From NCBI RefSeq assembly GCF_002289565.1, contig NZ_NTFY01000020.1, forward strand, positions 1-64,000: 64,000 nucleotides of DNA, given 5' to 3'. The stretch's first letter is position 1, and every line of letters begins with the position of its first letter. The notes beneath the pieces are model-generated. The model saw only the letters and a list, made by a program, of their open reading frames with translations, was not told where the DNA came from and did not search any database. Origin of the DNA: Rhodopirellula sp. SM50. GTDB lineage: Bacteria > Planctomycetota > Planctomycetia > Pirellulales > Pirellulaceae. Made by a program: the position numbers and the translations under genes. Shown here piece after piece: positions 28,697 to 36,313 of this stretch.

Positions 28697-29698
28697 ATGA
28701 ATCCGACTCCTGATCGGCAGTTCTCATTCGCGAGCAAGTTCCTGATCATTTGCATTTTGTTTTGCACGATGTGGCCTACGCCACGCGCGCTTGCCGCCAC
28801 GAAAGAACCGCCGCTCGCCAAGGCCTCTGACATGGAGTTTACTGCAGAGTACTCGACCGACAGACTGATGCTGGGCGACATTCTGTTCGCGCAGGTTACC
28901 ATCAAAAATAAGACAGACCACGCTGTTCGGATTTCGGACTTCCACCCCCTGGTCATCCGAGCGCGAACACCCACTGCCACTCAAATCGCCTACGGGTTTG
29001 GGGAATACCCGGGCGGGACGACGCTCTCGGTGTTAGCAGCCGGAAAGGAGATTGTCTTGAGCGTGGTGTTGGACATGTTCAGCGATGATGGCTACGAAGA
29101 CGGAACTTTCGATCCCTTTGACCGCCTGCTGGAGGGACAAAAGGTAACGCTGGAGGTAACCAGTTCGACAATCATGCCGCACCTGCAGAAACTGGACTAC
29201 CGCGAGTATGTAATGCGGCACACCCGTGTAATAGCGTTTGGCGCTCCCGTGATCAGCCGACAGGCATTTGATGAGGCTGTAACAGAAAAGGTCGAGAGCG
29301 ACGCTCTTACGAGGATCGCGGTGCGTTTGCACTCCGGCCAGCTTTCCTACCTGTTTACCCGTGCAGAGGACCTAAGGCGATATGTGGGTAACCCTCGCAC
29401 CTATGCTGCTACAACGCATGTGCTCAGCGAGCGTTTACCTGTAAATTCCTCGGCCCGGCGTTCCGCTTCACTTGCATTGGCTGTCGGTCGTTTCGCGAAT
29501 GCCGGCGACTCATCAGCCGAGGAAGCGGCGATTTCTAGCCTGCTCGCCTTGCTAGACGAGTGCCCGCGTATTGAAAGGGCGTATTGGGAAAGAGAGATTG
29601 TAGATCGAGTCAGTTACGAGCCTTTTCAACGGCAAGGTCATCTATCGAAACGAAAGGCTGACCTGCTTGTCAGCCGCATGAAAGATGCGGGCAACTGA
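28697..29698 (+). CDS. Secreted protein of unknown function
   Basis: A 333-residue protein from the ATG at 28697 (an in-frame ATG at 28679 is an alternative). A signal peptide spans about 1-34 (FLIICILFCTMWPTPRALA). Residues 45-165 look like an Ig-type beta domain (DRLMLGDILFAQVTIKNKTD), and the rest is helical with MKDAGN at the end. I do not recognise a family. It lies between pre-gene repeat D and an attC-like palindrome, which fits a cassette-borne gene. Confidence 0.75.
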   Translation: MNPTPDRQFSFASKFLIICILFCTMWPTPRALAATKEPPLAKASDMEFTAEYSTDRLMLGDILFAQVTIKNKTDHAVRISDFHPLVIRARTPTATQIAYGFGEYPGGTTLSVLAAGKEIVLSVVLDMFSDDGYEDGTFDPFDRLLEGQKVTLEVTSSTIMPHLQKLDYREYVMRHTRVIAFGAPVISRQAFDEAVTEKVESDALTRIAVRLHSGQLSYLFTRAEDLRRYVGNPRTYAATTHVLSERLPVNSSARRSASLALAVGRFANAGDSSAEEAAISSLLALLDECPRIERAYWEREIVDRVSYEPFQRQGHLSKRKADLLVSRMKDAGN

Positions 29699-29725
29699 GT
29701 ATTGAACTTCCAGGGCGGCGAGGCC

Positions 29726-29815
29726 GGCGAACCACGCATTGCACACGAGTGAGCGGCAGCGTTGATTCCAAGGGCAATCTCCAACTCGCTCACCGCGTGA
29801 ATGCAACCGTTGAAC
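29726..29815 (+). mobile_element. attC-like imperfect palindrome 3 (best match)
   Basis: ggcgaaccacgcattgcaca then cgagtgagcg pairs with cgctcaccgcgtgaatgcaa then ccgttgaac. The right box GTTGAAC fits the GTTRRRY attC consensus exactly; the left end has the matching AAC. GCATT/AATGC and GTGAGCG/CGCTCAC form the two stem blocks, with extra unpaired bases on one side. The loop is about 35 bp. It begins 28 bp after the preceding stop codon. Confidence 0.65.
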
Positions 29816-30280
29816 TTAATCGAATTGCTTACCGCTTCGGCGGTTAATGTGCGGTCGCGGTGTGATGACGTCAGCGTGGGACTCCCGGCCATACGGCTGA
29901 CGCCAGCTTCTCAAGTCCTCTGGCCGCAGGTCGTCAGCGTTTTGGTGCGGCAGCCGTTTTGATCTCTTGTGGCCCATCGTGTGATTCAACGGCGCATGAC
30001 TCCCTCGTTGATCGCGTTGTGTGGTCGAGGGTGTTTTTCTTTTACTGAGAGACGAATCCGACCGAACGCAAAACGCGCCGGCCCTTGGGTGTCGAGCGCC
30101 TTTGCATGTTTGAAGTGCACCTCGGAGATCAAAGCGCGGTCAGCACCGCGACGCCGATGAACTGCGTGCAAGTGATCGGTGAAGCGGACGGTTTGCGGAT
30201 GGGCAGGGTGTTCGATGTGGTCGGACGCCGTGGGACGCGTTTTTGCGGGAGATTGCGTTGGCATCCTTGCGAACCCCCAA
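29813..30280. repeat. About 465-bp non-coding repeat, copy A
   Basis: Starts aacttaatcgaattgcttac directly at the right box of attC-like site 3 and ends near gattgcgttggcatccttgc. It is colinear with copies B (31199-31660) and C (32925-33375). Conserved pieces are tgactccc.cgttg, agcggacggtttgcggagg-type and the stem cgcgg...ccgcg. Substitutions and indels shift all reading frames between copies, so it is not coding. Confidence 0.9.
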
Positions 30281-30384
30281 TGGCTGTCGGGCGAGGCCTT
30301 AGCGCCAGCCGGATCTGCTAAACTGTTTTGACGTTTGCTTCGACGCGATCATCACACCGGAGGTCGCCCACCATTGAAGTCAGC

Positions 30385-30477
30385 GCAGAACCATCGATTG
30401 CAGCGGAACTCGCGTTCACGGTGTCACACTCGACACAATGTGTGCGGGCGCGAGTCCGCTGAATCAGGCCGCTACAC
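30385..30477 (+). mobile_element. attC-like imperfect palindrome 4 (degenerate right end)
   Basis: gaaccatcgattgcagcgga then actcgcg pairs with cgcgagtccgctgaatcagg. The left AAC box is present, but the right end reads CCGCTAC where others have CCGTT, so the site may be inactive. Confidence 0.5.
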
Positions 30478-30582
30478 GGCGGAAATCACTCTCACCGACG
30501 TCATCACACGCACGCCACCTCAATCGTAGAGCTCCGCGTGCGAAGTGATCGTTGCCGTTCGCCGCACTGAGTTTTCCCGCAA

Positions 30583-31107
30583 ATGAGCATGCTTTGGCGT
30601 TGGTTCTATCGTTCTGTCGTCGCCATTGCCATCTGTATTCTGGCACTTGCGTTGGTAGTGAACATTGCGCCTTCGCGTCCTTTGGTAACGCAATCTGATG
30701 GGTACATTGAGCCTTCCACGACCGCATTCGAAAATACTATTTCGCATAAACTACCCGAGTCGGCTACAGAATTCCGTTTTTGTCGAGCGTCTGTCGGAAT
30801 AGGCGGCCGCCTCCTTCTCTATCGATTTACTGCACCAATCGACGACCTAAACGCTCATGCCATCGCTGAATTTGACGCTCACTGGGATCGTCCCGGATAC
30901 AAGGCAACGCCCGATGTTCCATCCCCATTTGACGAGCATGATGTCAAACGCAATTCAGAGTTCTACGGTGGCAATGCTGACTGGATGCTGCCCCAGGCCG
31001 GTGCTATTGGTACACTCTATGAACCGGCTGACGGACAACTGTCCCATCGCCCCACGATTTTTGTTGACGAGACGAACGGCGTTCTCTACTTCCAGATGAC
31101 TGACTAA
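30583..31107 (+). CDS. Membrane-anchored protein of unknown function
   Basis: A 174-residue protein from the ATG at 30583 (a second in-frame ATG is two codons in). One N-terminal membrane helix (about 10-29, SVVAIAICILALALVVNIA) is followed by a soluble region of about 140 residues with RFTAPIDDLNAHAIAEFDAH and GVLYFQMTD at the end. No family is recognised. Its TAA is 5 bp before the next attC-like palindrome, as in a gene cassette. Confidence 0.7.
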   Translation: MSMLWRWFYRSVVAIAICILALALVVNIAPSRPLVTQSDGYIEPSTTAFENTISHKLPESATEFRFCRASVGIGGRLLLYRFTAPIDDLNAHAIAEFDAHWDRPGYKATPDVPSPFDEHDVKRNSEFYGGNADWMLPQAGAIGTLYEPADGQLSHRPTIFVDETNGVLYFQMTD

Positions 31108-31112
31108 ATAGG

Positions 31113-31195
31113 GCGATAACATCGGATGCACGACGAGTCGGGGTCAGGGTTGTGGAAGTGGTTGATCAATCGCGGCGACCATGTGATCGTTACCG
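31113..31195 (+). mobile_element. attC-like imperfect palindrome 5
   Basis: gcgataacatcggatgcacg then acgagtcg pairs imperfectly with gcggcgaccatgtgatcgtt. TAAC/GTTA ends are present and ATG/CAT and GTCG-type blocks match, but the stem is weaker than in sites 1-3. Confidence 0.45.
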
Positions 31196-31198
31196 TAG

Positions 31199-31660
31199 AA
31201 CTTAATTGAATTGCTTTCCGCTTCGACGGATGATGCCCGGTCGCGGTGGGCTGAGGCCAGCGTGGGACTGCGGGGCGTAAGGCTGACGCCAGCTTCTTGA
31301 GTCCTCTGGCTGTAGGGGATCAGCGATTTAGTGCGGTCGCCGTCTTGATCTCTCGTGGCCCATCGAGTGATCCAGCAGCGCATGACTCCCCCGTGACTCG
31401 CGTTGTGTGGTCCGAGGATGTGTTTCTTTGACTCAGAGACGAATCCGGCCGAACACACGTCGCGGCGATCCTTGGGAGTCGTGCGGCTTGGGATGTTTGC
31501 AATGCACCAATGAGATCAACACGCGGCATGCACCGCGACGCTGATGTGCGGCGTGCAGGTGAATCCAGAAGCGGACGGTTTGCGGAGGGGCAGGTCGTTC
31601 GACGGGGCCGGGCGTTTCCTGGTGCGTTCTTGCGAGAGATTGCGTTGGCATCGGTGCGGG
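31199..31660. repeat. About 465-bp non-coding repeat, copy B
   Basis: aacttaattgaattgctttc through gagattgcgttggcatcggt, colinear with copies A and C. Like copy A it begins immediately after an attC-like right end. Confidence 0.9.
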
Positions 31661-31688
31661 AGCTTGATTCATTCATTCGCTAGACTTT

Positions 31689-31985
31689 GCTGCGACCCCT
31701 CCGGGGTCGATGGAAGGATTGGCGACGTGGTCCGGAGGTGGCGCTGCGCTGACCTCCGGCTACTCGCTGTGATCCCTTCGGGATGCCGTGGGTGCTGCGT
31801 CGGTGGCGTCGGCTTGGTGGTGCATGCCCGTTGGGCAAACGAGGCGGGTCGGAACGCGGGGTGCCGGAACTCGCTGCGACCCCGTCCGGGGTCGAGGGGA
31901 GAATTGGAGATATCGTCCGGAGGTGGCGCTGCGCTGACCTCCGGCTACTCGTTGTGATCCCTTCGGGATGCCGTGGGTGCCCAAG
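31689..31985. repeat. Two tandem palindrome-rich units (about 110 bp each)
   Basis: Both units contain cgacccc.tccggggtcg, ggaggtggcgctgcgctgac with its partner ctccgg, and gtgatcccttcgggatgccg. They start near 31689 and 31870; a third, interrupted by a nested hairpin, lies at 33412-33662. Open frames here only reflect the repeat. Confidence 0.85.
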
Positions 31986-32069
31986 AGGGCAGACACCGTG
32001 TTTGTCGACGGCGTGTGAGAGCGTTGGTCATCAATTTAGCCGTTTGGATGTGTCGGAAATCTTGTCCCT

Positions 32070-32165
32070 TGCGATTCCGATCGGGTAAATTGGCAGACTG
32101 CGGCGACCGCTTGGGCGGCTTTCGTGGGCAGACGCGCGAACCAACCGGTGCGTTAAAGCCGCGGA
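32070..32165. repeat. Pre-gene repeat D, diverged copy 3
   Basis: gcgattccgatcgggtaaat and gcagacgcgcgaacc match the opening and middle of repeat D but the remainder has diverged. It again precedes a gene start (32241). Confidence 0.6.
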
Positions 32166-32240
32166 GGTGACGTCTCCTGCGATCTACGATCAATCCTTTC
32201 GTCGCGCCACGGTGACTGCCGACGTTCGCCACTCAAACAC

Positions 32241-32657
32241 ATGAACAACAACCCCTACTCCTCTCCGACGACCGACACGACCACCGATCATGCAGCTTCC
32301 ATGGTTGAGTCGGGAGCGTCGGTTGTCGCGTTGGCAAAATCTGTGTTTCTTGCGTGGGAGCGACTTCGTATCGTCTACATCCTGCTGCTCGGCTCCTTCA
32401 CCGCGATGCTCGCGATACCTGGCGTGATCTCCAATGGACCGCAACTGCTCACGTTTCGTGGCCTGATCATGATCGCAGAAGGTGCGATTGTCGCAAACGT
32501 TCTCTACTTTGCTGGCCCGATTGTCGAGACTTACGTACGTTGGCTTGGTTACGATCGCAAATGGGTGCGTTGGTTCTTATTCGCCGGCGGGACGACGTTG
32601 ACTGCACTCCTCGCACTTGTCTCGCTTGCGTCAGGGTTGATACCCGATCAAAATTGA
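32241..32657 (+). CDS. NPYSSP-type membrane protein
   Basis: A 138-residue protein whose MNNNPYSSP opening is typical of many small planctomycete membrane proteins. Three hydrophobic helices follow (about 45-62, 75-96 and 110-131: LRIVYILLLGSFTAMLAIP, LIMIAEGAIVANVLYFAGP, WFLFAGGTTLTALLALVSL). No enzymatic motif is visible and the function is unknown. It is the last intact gene of the cassette-like region. Confidence 0.75.
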   Translation: MNNNPYSSPTTDTTTDHAASMVESGASVVALAKSVFLAWERLRIVYILLLGSFTAMLAIPGVISNGPQLLTFRGLIMIAEGAIVANVLYFAGPIVETYVRWLGYDRKWVRWFLFAGGTTLTALLALVSLASGLIPDQN

Positions 32658-32730
32658 GTGGGCGTCGCACGCACGCCATACTGCGGCGAACCGTTTTCGA
32701 TTGCAAACGGATCGACGGGTAGGAGTAGGC

Positions 32731-32957
32731 ATGAAGGCACTTTCATCGTTGCTGATCGTCGCTTGCATGCTTGCGTCTGACGCGAGTGCCAAATCGATGG
32801 CCCGAGTTTGATGCGCAAGCAGCAGCCCATAGGCGGCGAGCCATACAGTGAATCGAGTCCGCCGCTCACCTCGATTTTGAAATCACCGTTTTATCGCGGC
32901 GGCACGGGTACCGCAGGCGTCGGATTTTATCGGATTGCGTTCCGCCTCGACGGTTGA
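32731..32957 (+). pseudogene. Remnant of a small secreted-protein gene
   Basis: After an aggag site, the ATG at 32731 starts a signal-peptide-like sequence (MKALSSLLIVACMLASDASA) that stops at 32811. A second frame opens at the overlapping ATG (32811) and runs 48 codons to a TGA near 32957, ending GFYRIAFRLDG. Together they look like a gene broken by deletion or frameshift. Its 3' end merges with the beginning of repeat copy C. Confidence 0.4.
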
Positions 32958-33375
32958 CGTGCGGTATTGGCGGGTCGGGTTTGCATGATGCTTCACGCCG
33001 TGGGCTGATGTCAGCTTCTTGAATCCACTGGCCGTTGGTCGTCAGCGTTTTGGTGCGACACGCGTCTTGATCTCTCCTGGCCCATCGGGTGATTCAACGG
33101 CGAATGACTCCCTCGTTGCTCGCGTCGTGTGGTCCGAGGAGATCCCTCTTTGACCCAAGGACGAATCTGCCCGAACGCGCGACGCGCCGTTCCTTTGGAG
33201 CCGTGCGCCTTTGAGTTTTCAAGTGCATCAGTGAGACCCAAACGCGGCACGCACCGCGACGCCGAGGAACGGCGTGCAAGTGATTGGCGCGGCTGACGGT
33301 GTTCGGGGGGCAGATTGTTCGACGTGGCCCGGCGTGGCGTGTCGCCTCCGTGCGAGAGATTGCGTTGGCTACCTT
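32925..33375. repeat. About 465-bp non-coding repeat, copy C
   Basis: Begins around tttatcggattgcgttccgc and ends near gcgagagattgcgttggcta. Colinear with A and B but the most diverged. No clear attC-like palindrome precedes it, although gcggcgaaccgttttcgatt near 32672 could be a left remnant. Confidence 0.85.
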
Positions 33376-33425
33376 GACTGAAAGCATCGCTTTGCAGGTG
33401 TGCAAATACGTTGTGCGACCCCTCC

Positions 33426-33564
33426 GGGCAACGCTGTGAAGCATTTTCCCCATGTGTTTCTTGAGGTTTTAGCGGCAGGGCGCGAGCCCTCCGGTTCTTC
33501 ATCTCTGCCACAGCACCGGAGGGCTCGCGCCCTACCGCTAAAAAAATGCTTCACAGCGTTGCCC
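33426..33564. mobile_element. 139-bp nested palindromic element (MITE/REP-like)
   Basis: Perfect 22-bp terminal inverted repeats (gggcaacgctgtgaagcatt plus tt at 33426-33447; mirrored at 33543-33564) enclose a second inverted pair, the REP-like arms 33469-33495 and 33515-33541. The outer element itself interrupts a cgacccctccggggtcg-type repeat unit (left part ends near 33425, right part continues cgaggggatcgg). No transposase is encoded. Confidence 0.85.
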
Positions 33565-33852
33565 GAGGGGATCGGGGGGAGGATTGGGGCTTGGTCCGGA
33601 GGTGACGCTGCGCTGACCTCTGGCTACTCGCTGTGATCCCTTCGGGATGCCGGTGATGCCCAGGAGGGCAGGCACAGTGTCTGTCGGCGGTGTGTCGGCC
33701 TTGCAGGCCTGCGTCGCAGTTGGACTGGAGTCCCGGCCCTAACGAGCCCGGCGACCACTCTTCTGCCAGCCCGCCCGGCTTGAACGACTCGCCTTCCGCG
33801 AGATCGCGGGCGGACAAGGCTGGTCGGTGGAGCTTGAGGACAAATCGTTGGA

Positions 33853-35814
33853 TCAGCGACTTCCTTCGACGATCACGTTGGTGGTTCCGTTTTGCAAATC
33901 CGCCAGCCACCGCGCACAGGAACGCGTCCATTGGGCGAACGGGCCTCCCGATTCACGCAGCCCCTTTCCGTGACCGCCGCTGGCGTACACGTGCAATTCT
34001 GTCGGCACCTTGGCACGTTGCAGATGCAAAAGGTAGTGCAACGAATCGGGGGCGAACCGATCATCCGCCGCGACTGCCAAATAGATCGGCGGATAATCGT
34101 TGCTTGATTTCAATGGTTGAATCAACGGATCCAACCCATCCGCGGTGTCTTCGGCAGTCAGATAGGCGGGATAAATCAAGATCGCGAAATCGGGATCGGC
34201 GCGGACGGCATCGATCGAATCGAGGGCCGGGTAGCTTTGCCGGTCAGAATGATGCACGGTCAACGCCGCCAGGTTGCCGCCGGCGGAGAAACCGAGGACA
34301 CCGATTTGCTGCGGGTCAACGTTGAAGGAATCGGCACAACTGCGCACCAGCCGGATCGCGCGTTGGGCGTCTTGCAGCGCGACGACGTGCTTGTCCATCC
34401 CTTCGCGACGGGGAACGCGGTACTTGGTGACGAATGCCGTGATCCCCTGGTCGCACAACCACTGAGCGATTTGAGTGCCTTCGTGCTCTGCCGCCAAGGC
34501 GTTGTAGGCCCCTCCAGGAAAGATGACGACGGCCCGGCCGTCGGGATGTTCCGGGCGCCAGACGTGCAGCGTCGGGCGCGAGACGTCGGTGATGCGAACC
34601 AGCCCATCGGGTCGCTGGGGAAGGTTTTCCCGTGGCGCCGCAGAGGGATCGTCATCGCGTTTGCCGTCGCCGGGCCAGATCGAGATGATTTCCGGTGCCG
34701 GCTTGCGGAGCGCCGCCAGTTGCCGGTCGCCCTCGGTCCAATCCGACGGGGGCAGCGCCGTGTCTGATTTCATGGCGGCTGACTTCACCGTTTCCGCGTT
34801 TGACACCTTCTGCTGTCCGTCGCTTCGTTTCAAGAACGTGGCTTCCAGACGATCCAGAAAGGCGTTGCTCTCGTTCTGCATGGCTTCGGTGAACAGACCC
34901 TGATCTTTCAAGAACCGAGCGGCCGGACGGACAAACTCCATCAACGGATACTTGTCAAAACAGCCGCCGTGGCCGCCTTCGGAATACACGTGAAGCTCCG
35001 ACGGCACTTTCGCTTGTCTCAGTTGCAACATCGTGTTGACCGCGCCCCAGGTGAATTTGTCGCTGCGGGTGACCGTCATCAACGTCGGCGGCGTCCGTTC
35101 GGGGCTCAACCGATCAAGGTGCAGATGCGGATCGGCGGTCGACGACTCCGTCGGCTGCGTCAGGTACGCCGGATACATCAAGACGACCGCGTCGGGGCGC
35201 GCGCTGAGTTTGTCGGCCGCGTCTTGTGCAGGGTACGTCGACTCGTCGTGATTGTTGGCCAGATTGAACGCCAAGTGACCGCCTGCGGAAGATCCGATCA
35301 TGATGATCTTCTTCGCATCGATGCCGAGATCCGCCGCGCCCGTCCGCAACAGTCGCACGGCGCGTTGAGCATCGCTCAGTGGCACGCGATGACCGGGATC
35401 ATCCGCCGCTCTGGGAACGCGATACTTCAGCACGGCACAGTGGGCGCCGATGGCTCCGGCCCAGTGACAGACATCGACGGCGTTGGGCAGGGAAAGCCGT
35501 CCGTAACCTCCACCGGGTGCGAACAGGATCGTGGTCCCGGTCGCTTCGACGCCCGCCGGCGGGGCAAAGAGAATCATGCTCGGTTTCGTGACGTTTCCTA
35601 TCGCTGGCTTGCCGCTTTTTGAATCGCCCACGGTATCGGCGGCGACCTGTTGTGTCTGATTCGGCTGCACCCCATCGTCCGGCCAAAGCGGGATGACGAC
35701 GGCATCACGATCGAGCAGTTGCTGCATGGCTTGCTCACCCGGGCTGTCGGCGTGGGAGCGTTGGCAAACGATGAGTGTCGTCAACAGGAGCGAGCGAAAG
35801 AGGATCCGCAACAT
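33853..35814 (-). CDS. Secreted tandem alpha/beta hydrolase (two esterase domains)
   Basis: A 653-residue protein. The ATG at 35814 gives a signal peptide (MLRILFRSLLLTTLIVCQRS, about 1-23); the frame extends 39 codons further without protein character. Two homologous alpha/beta-hydrolase domains of the esterase/lipase (acetyl-xylan-esterase-like) type lie in tandem. Each has a nucleophile motif (GSSAGGHLAF and GFSAGGNLAAL) and a late histidine (YSEGGHGG and YASGGHGKG). Each also opens with a similar block, IPLWPDDGV and ISIWPGDGK. The domains look like products of an internal duplication. Likely substrates are esters on polysaccharides, an inference from family. It stands alone. Confidence 0.88.
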   Translation of the reverse strand: MLRILFRSLLLTTLIVCQRSHADSPGEQAMQQLLDRDAVVIPLWPDDGVQPNQTQQVAADTVGDSKSGKPAIGNVTKPSMILFAPPAGVEATGTTILFAPGGGYGRLSLPNAVDVCHWAGAIGAHCAVLKYRVPRAADDPGHRVPLSDAQRAVRLLRTGAADLGIDAKKIIMIGSSAGGHLAFNLANNHDESTYPAQDAADKLSARPDAVVLMYPAYLTQPTESSTADPHLHLDRLSPERTPPTLMTVTRSDKFTWGAVNTMLQLRQAKVPSELHVYSEGGHGGCFDKYPLMEFVRPAARFLKDQGLFTEAMQNESNAFLDRLEATFLKRSDGQQKVSNAETVKSAAMKSDTALPPSDWTEGDRQLAALRKPAPEIISIWPGDGKRDDDPSAAPRENLPQRPDGLVRITDVSRPTLHVWRPEHPDGRAVVIFPGGAYNALAAEHEGTQIAQWLCDQGITAFVTKYRVPRREGMDKHVVALQDAQRAIRLVRSCADSFNVDPQQIGVLGFSAGGNLAALTVHHSDRQSYPALDSIDAVRADPDFAILIYPAYLTAEDTADGLDPLIQPLKSSNDYPPIYLAVAADDRFAPDSLHYLLHLQRAKVPTELHVYASGGHGKGLRESGGPFAQWTRSCARWLADLQNGTTNVIVEGSR

Positions 35815-36313
35815 GGGGTCGGGCTTTCTGATCAAGGTGTGAAACGTCGCACAGGGCAGACGGCATCGGGCAGCAAGTGCACCCTCGTGGATGTGATCGC
35901 CACGGCGTCGGCATTGTAAACCAGATCGCAACGTCGCGCTCGGAGCGATTTCGATTCAACCGTGGGGTAAGCATCTTGCTTGCCAGCTCGAATCGCAGGG
36001 GAGACGCAAGCTGGAAGCGTACGCCACTTCGGCAGATTTTGCCGGGCTAACCATCGAACACCATACCCGCCGGTGCGACGGCGTTGTGGGTTGGGGCATT
36101 CTGCCCCGCCGCGACTTTTTGGGGCGGAGCGACTGGATGGTGTCGGTCGCTTCATCCCACCAACAAAAATTGTTTGGTGCGGCAAATGACGGGGGCAAAG
36201 TGGATTCCGAGTGAAACAACACCGCTCTGGTACGCGGCGTGCTTTTCAGACAGATCGATGACGCGGCGTGTTGCCGCTGCAACCTCCTCCGTCTGATTGA
36301 AGGACATCAAACC
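35815..36313. other. Gap upstream of htrA with one palindrome
   Basis: About 500 bp without a supported gene. 35961-36027 is an inverted pair (gtggggtaagcatcttgctt ... aagctggaagcgtacgccac) of the interspersed family also at 17593. The region 36090-36130 has a small gccccgccgcgac/ggggcggagcg hairpin. The rest probably carries the divergent promoters of the hydrolase and htrA. Confidence 0.6.

Noticed and set aside
29813-33375. Insertion sequence remnant as the source of the 465-bp repeats
   Set aside because: No terminal inverted repeats, target duplications or transposase fragments were seen at their ends; cannot be fully excluded.
29986-33453. Minus-strand frames with similar translations in repeats A, B and C
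   Set aside because: Similarity follows from the DNA repeat; stops and frame changes differ between copies, and composition is Arg/His-rich.
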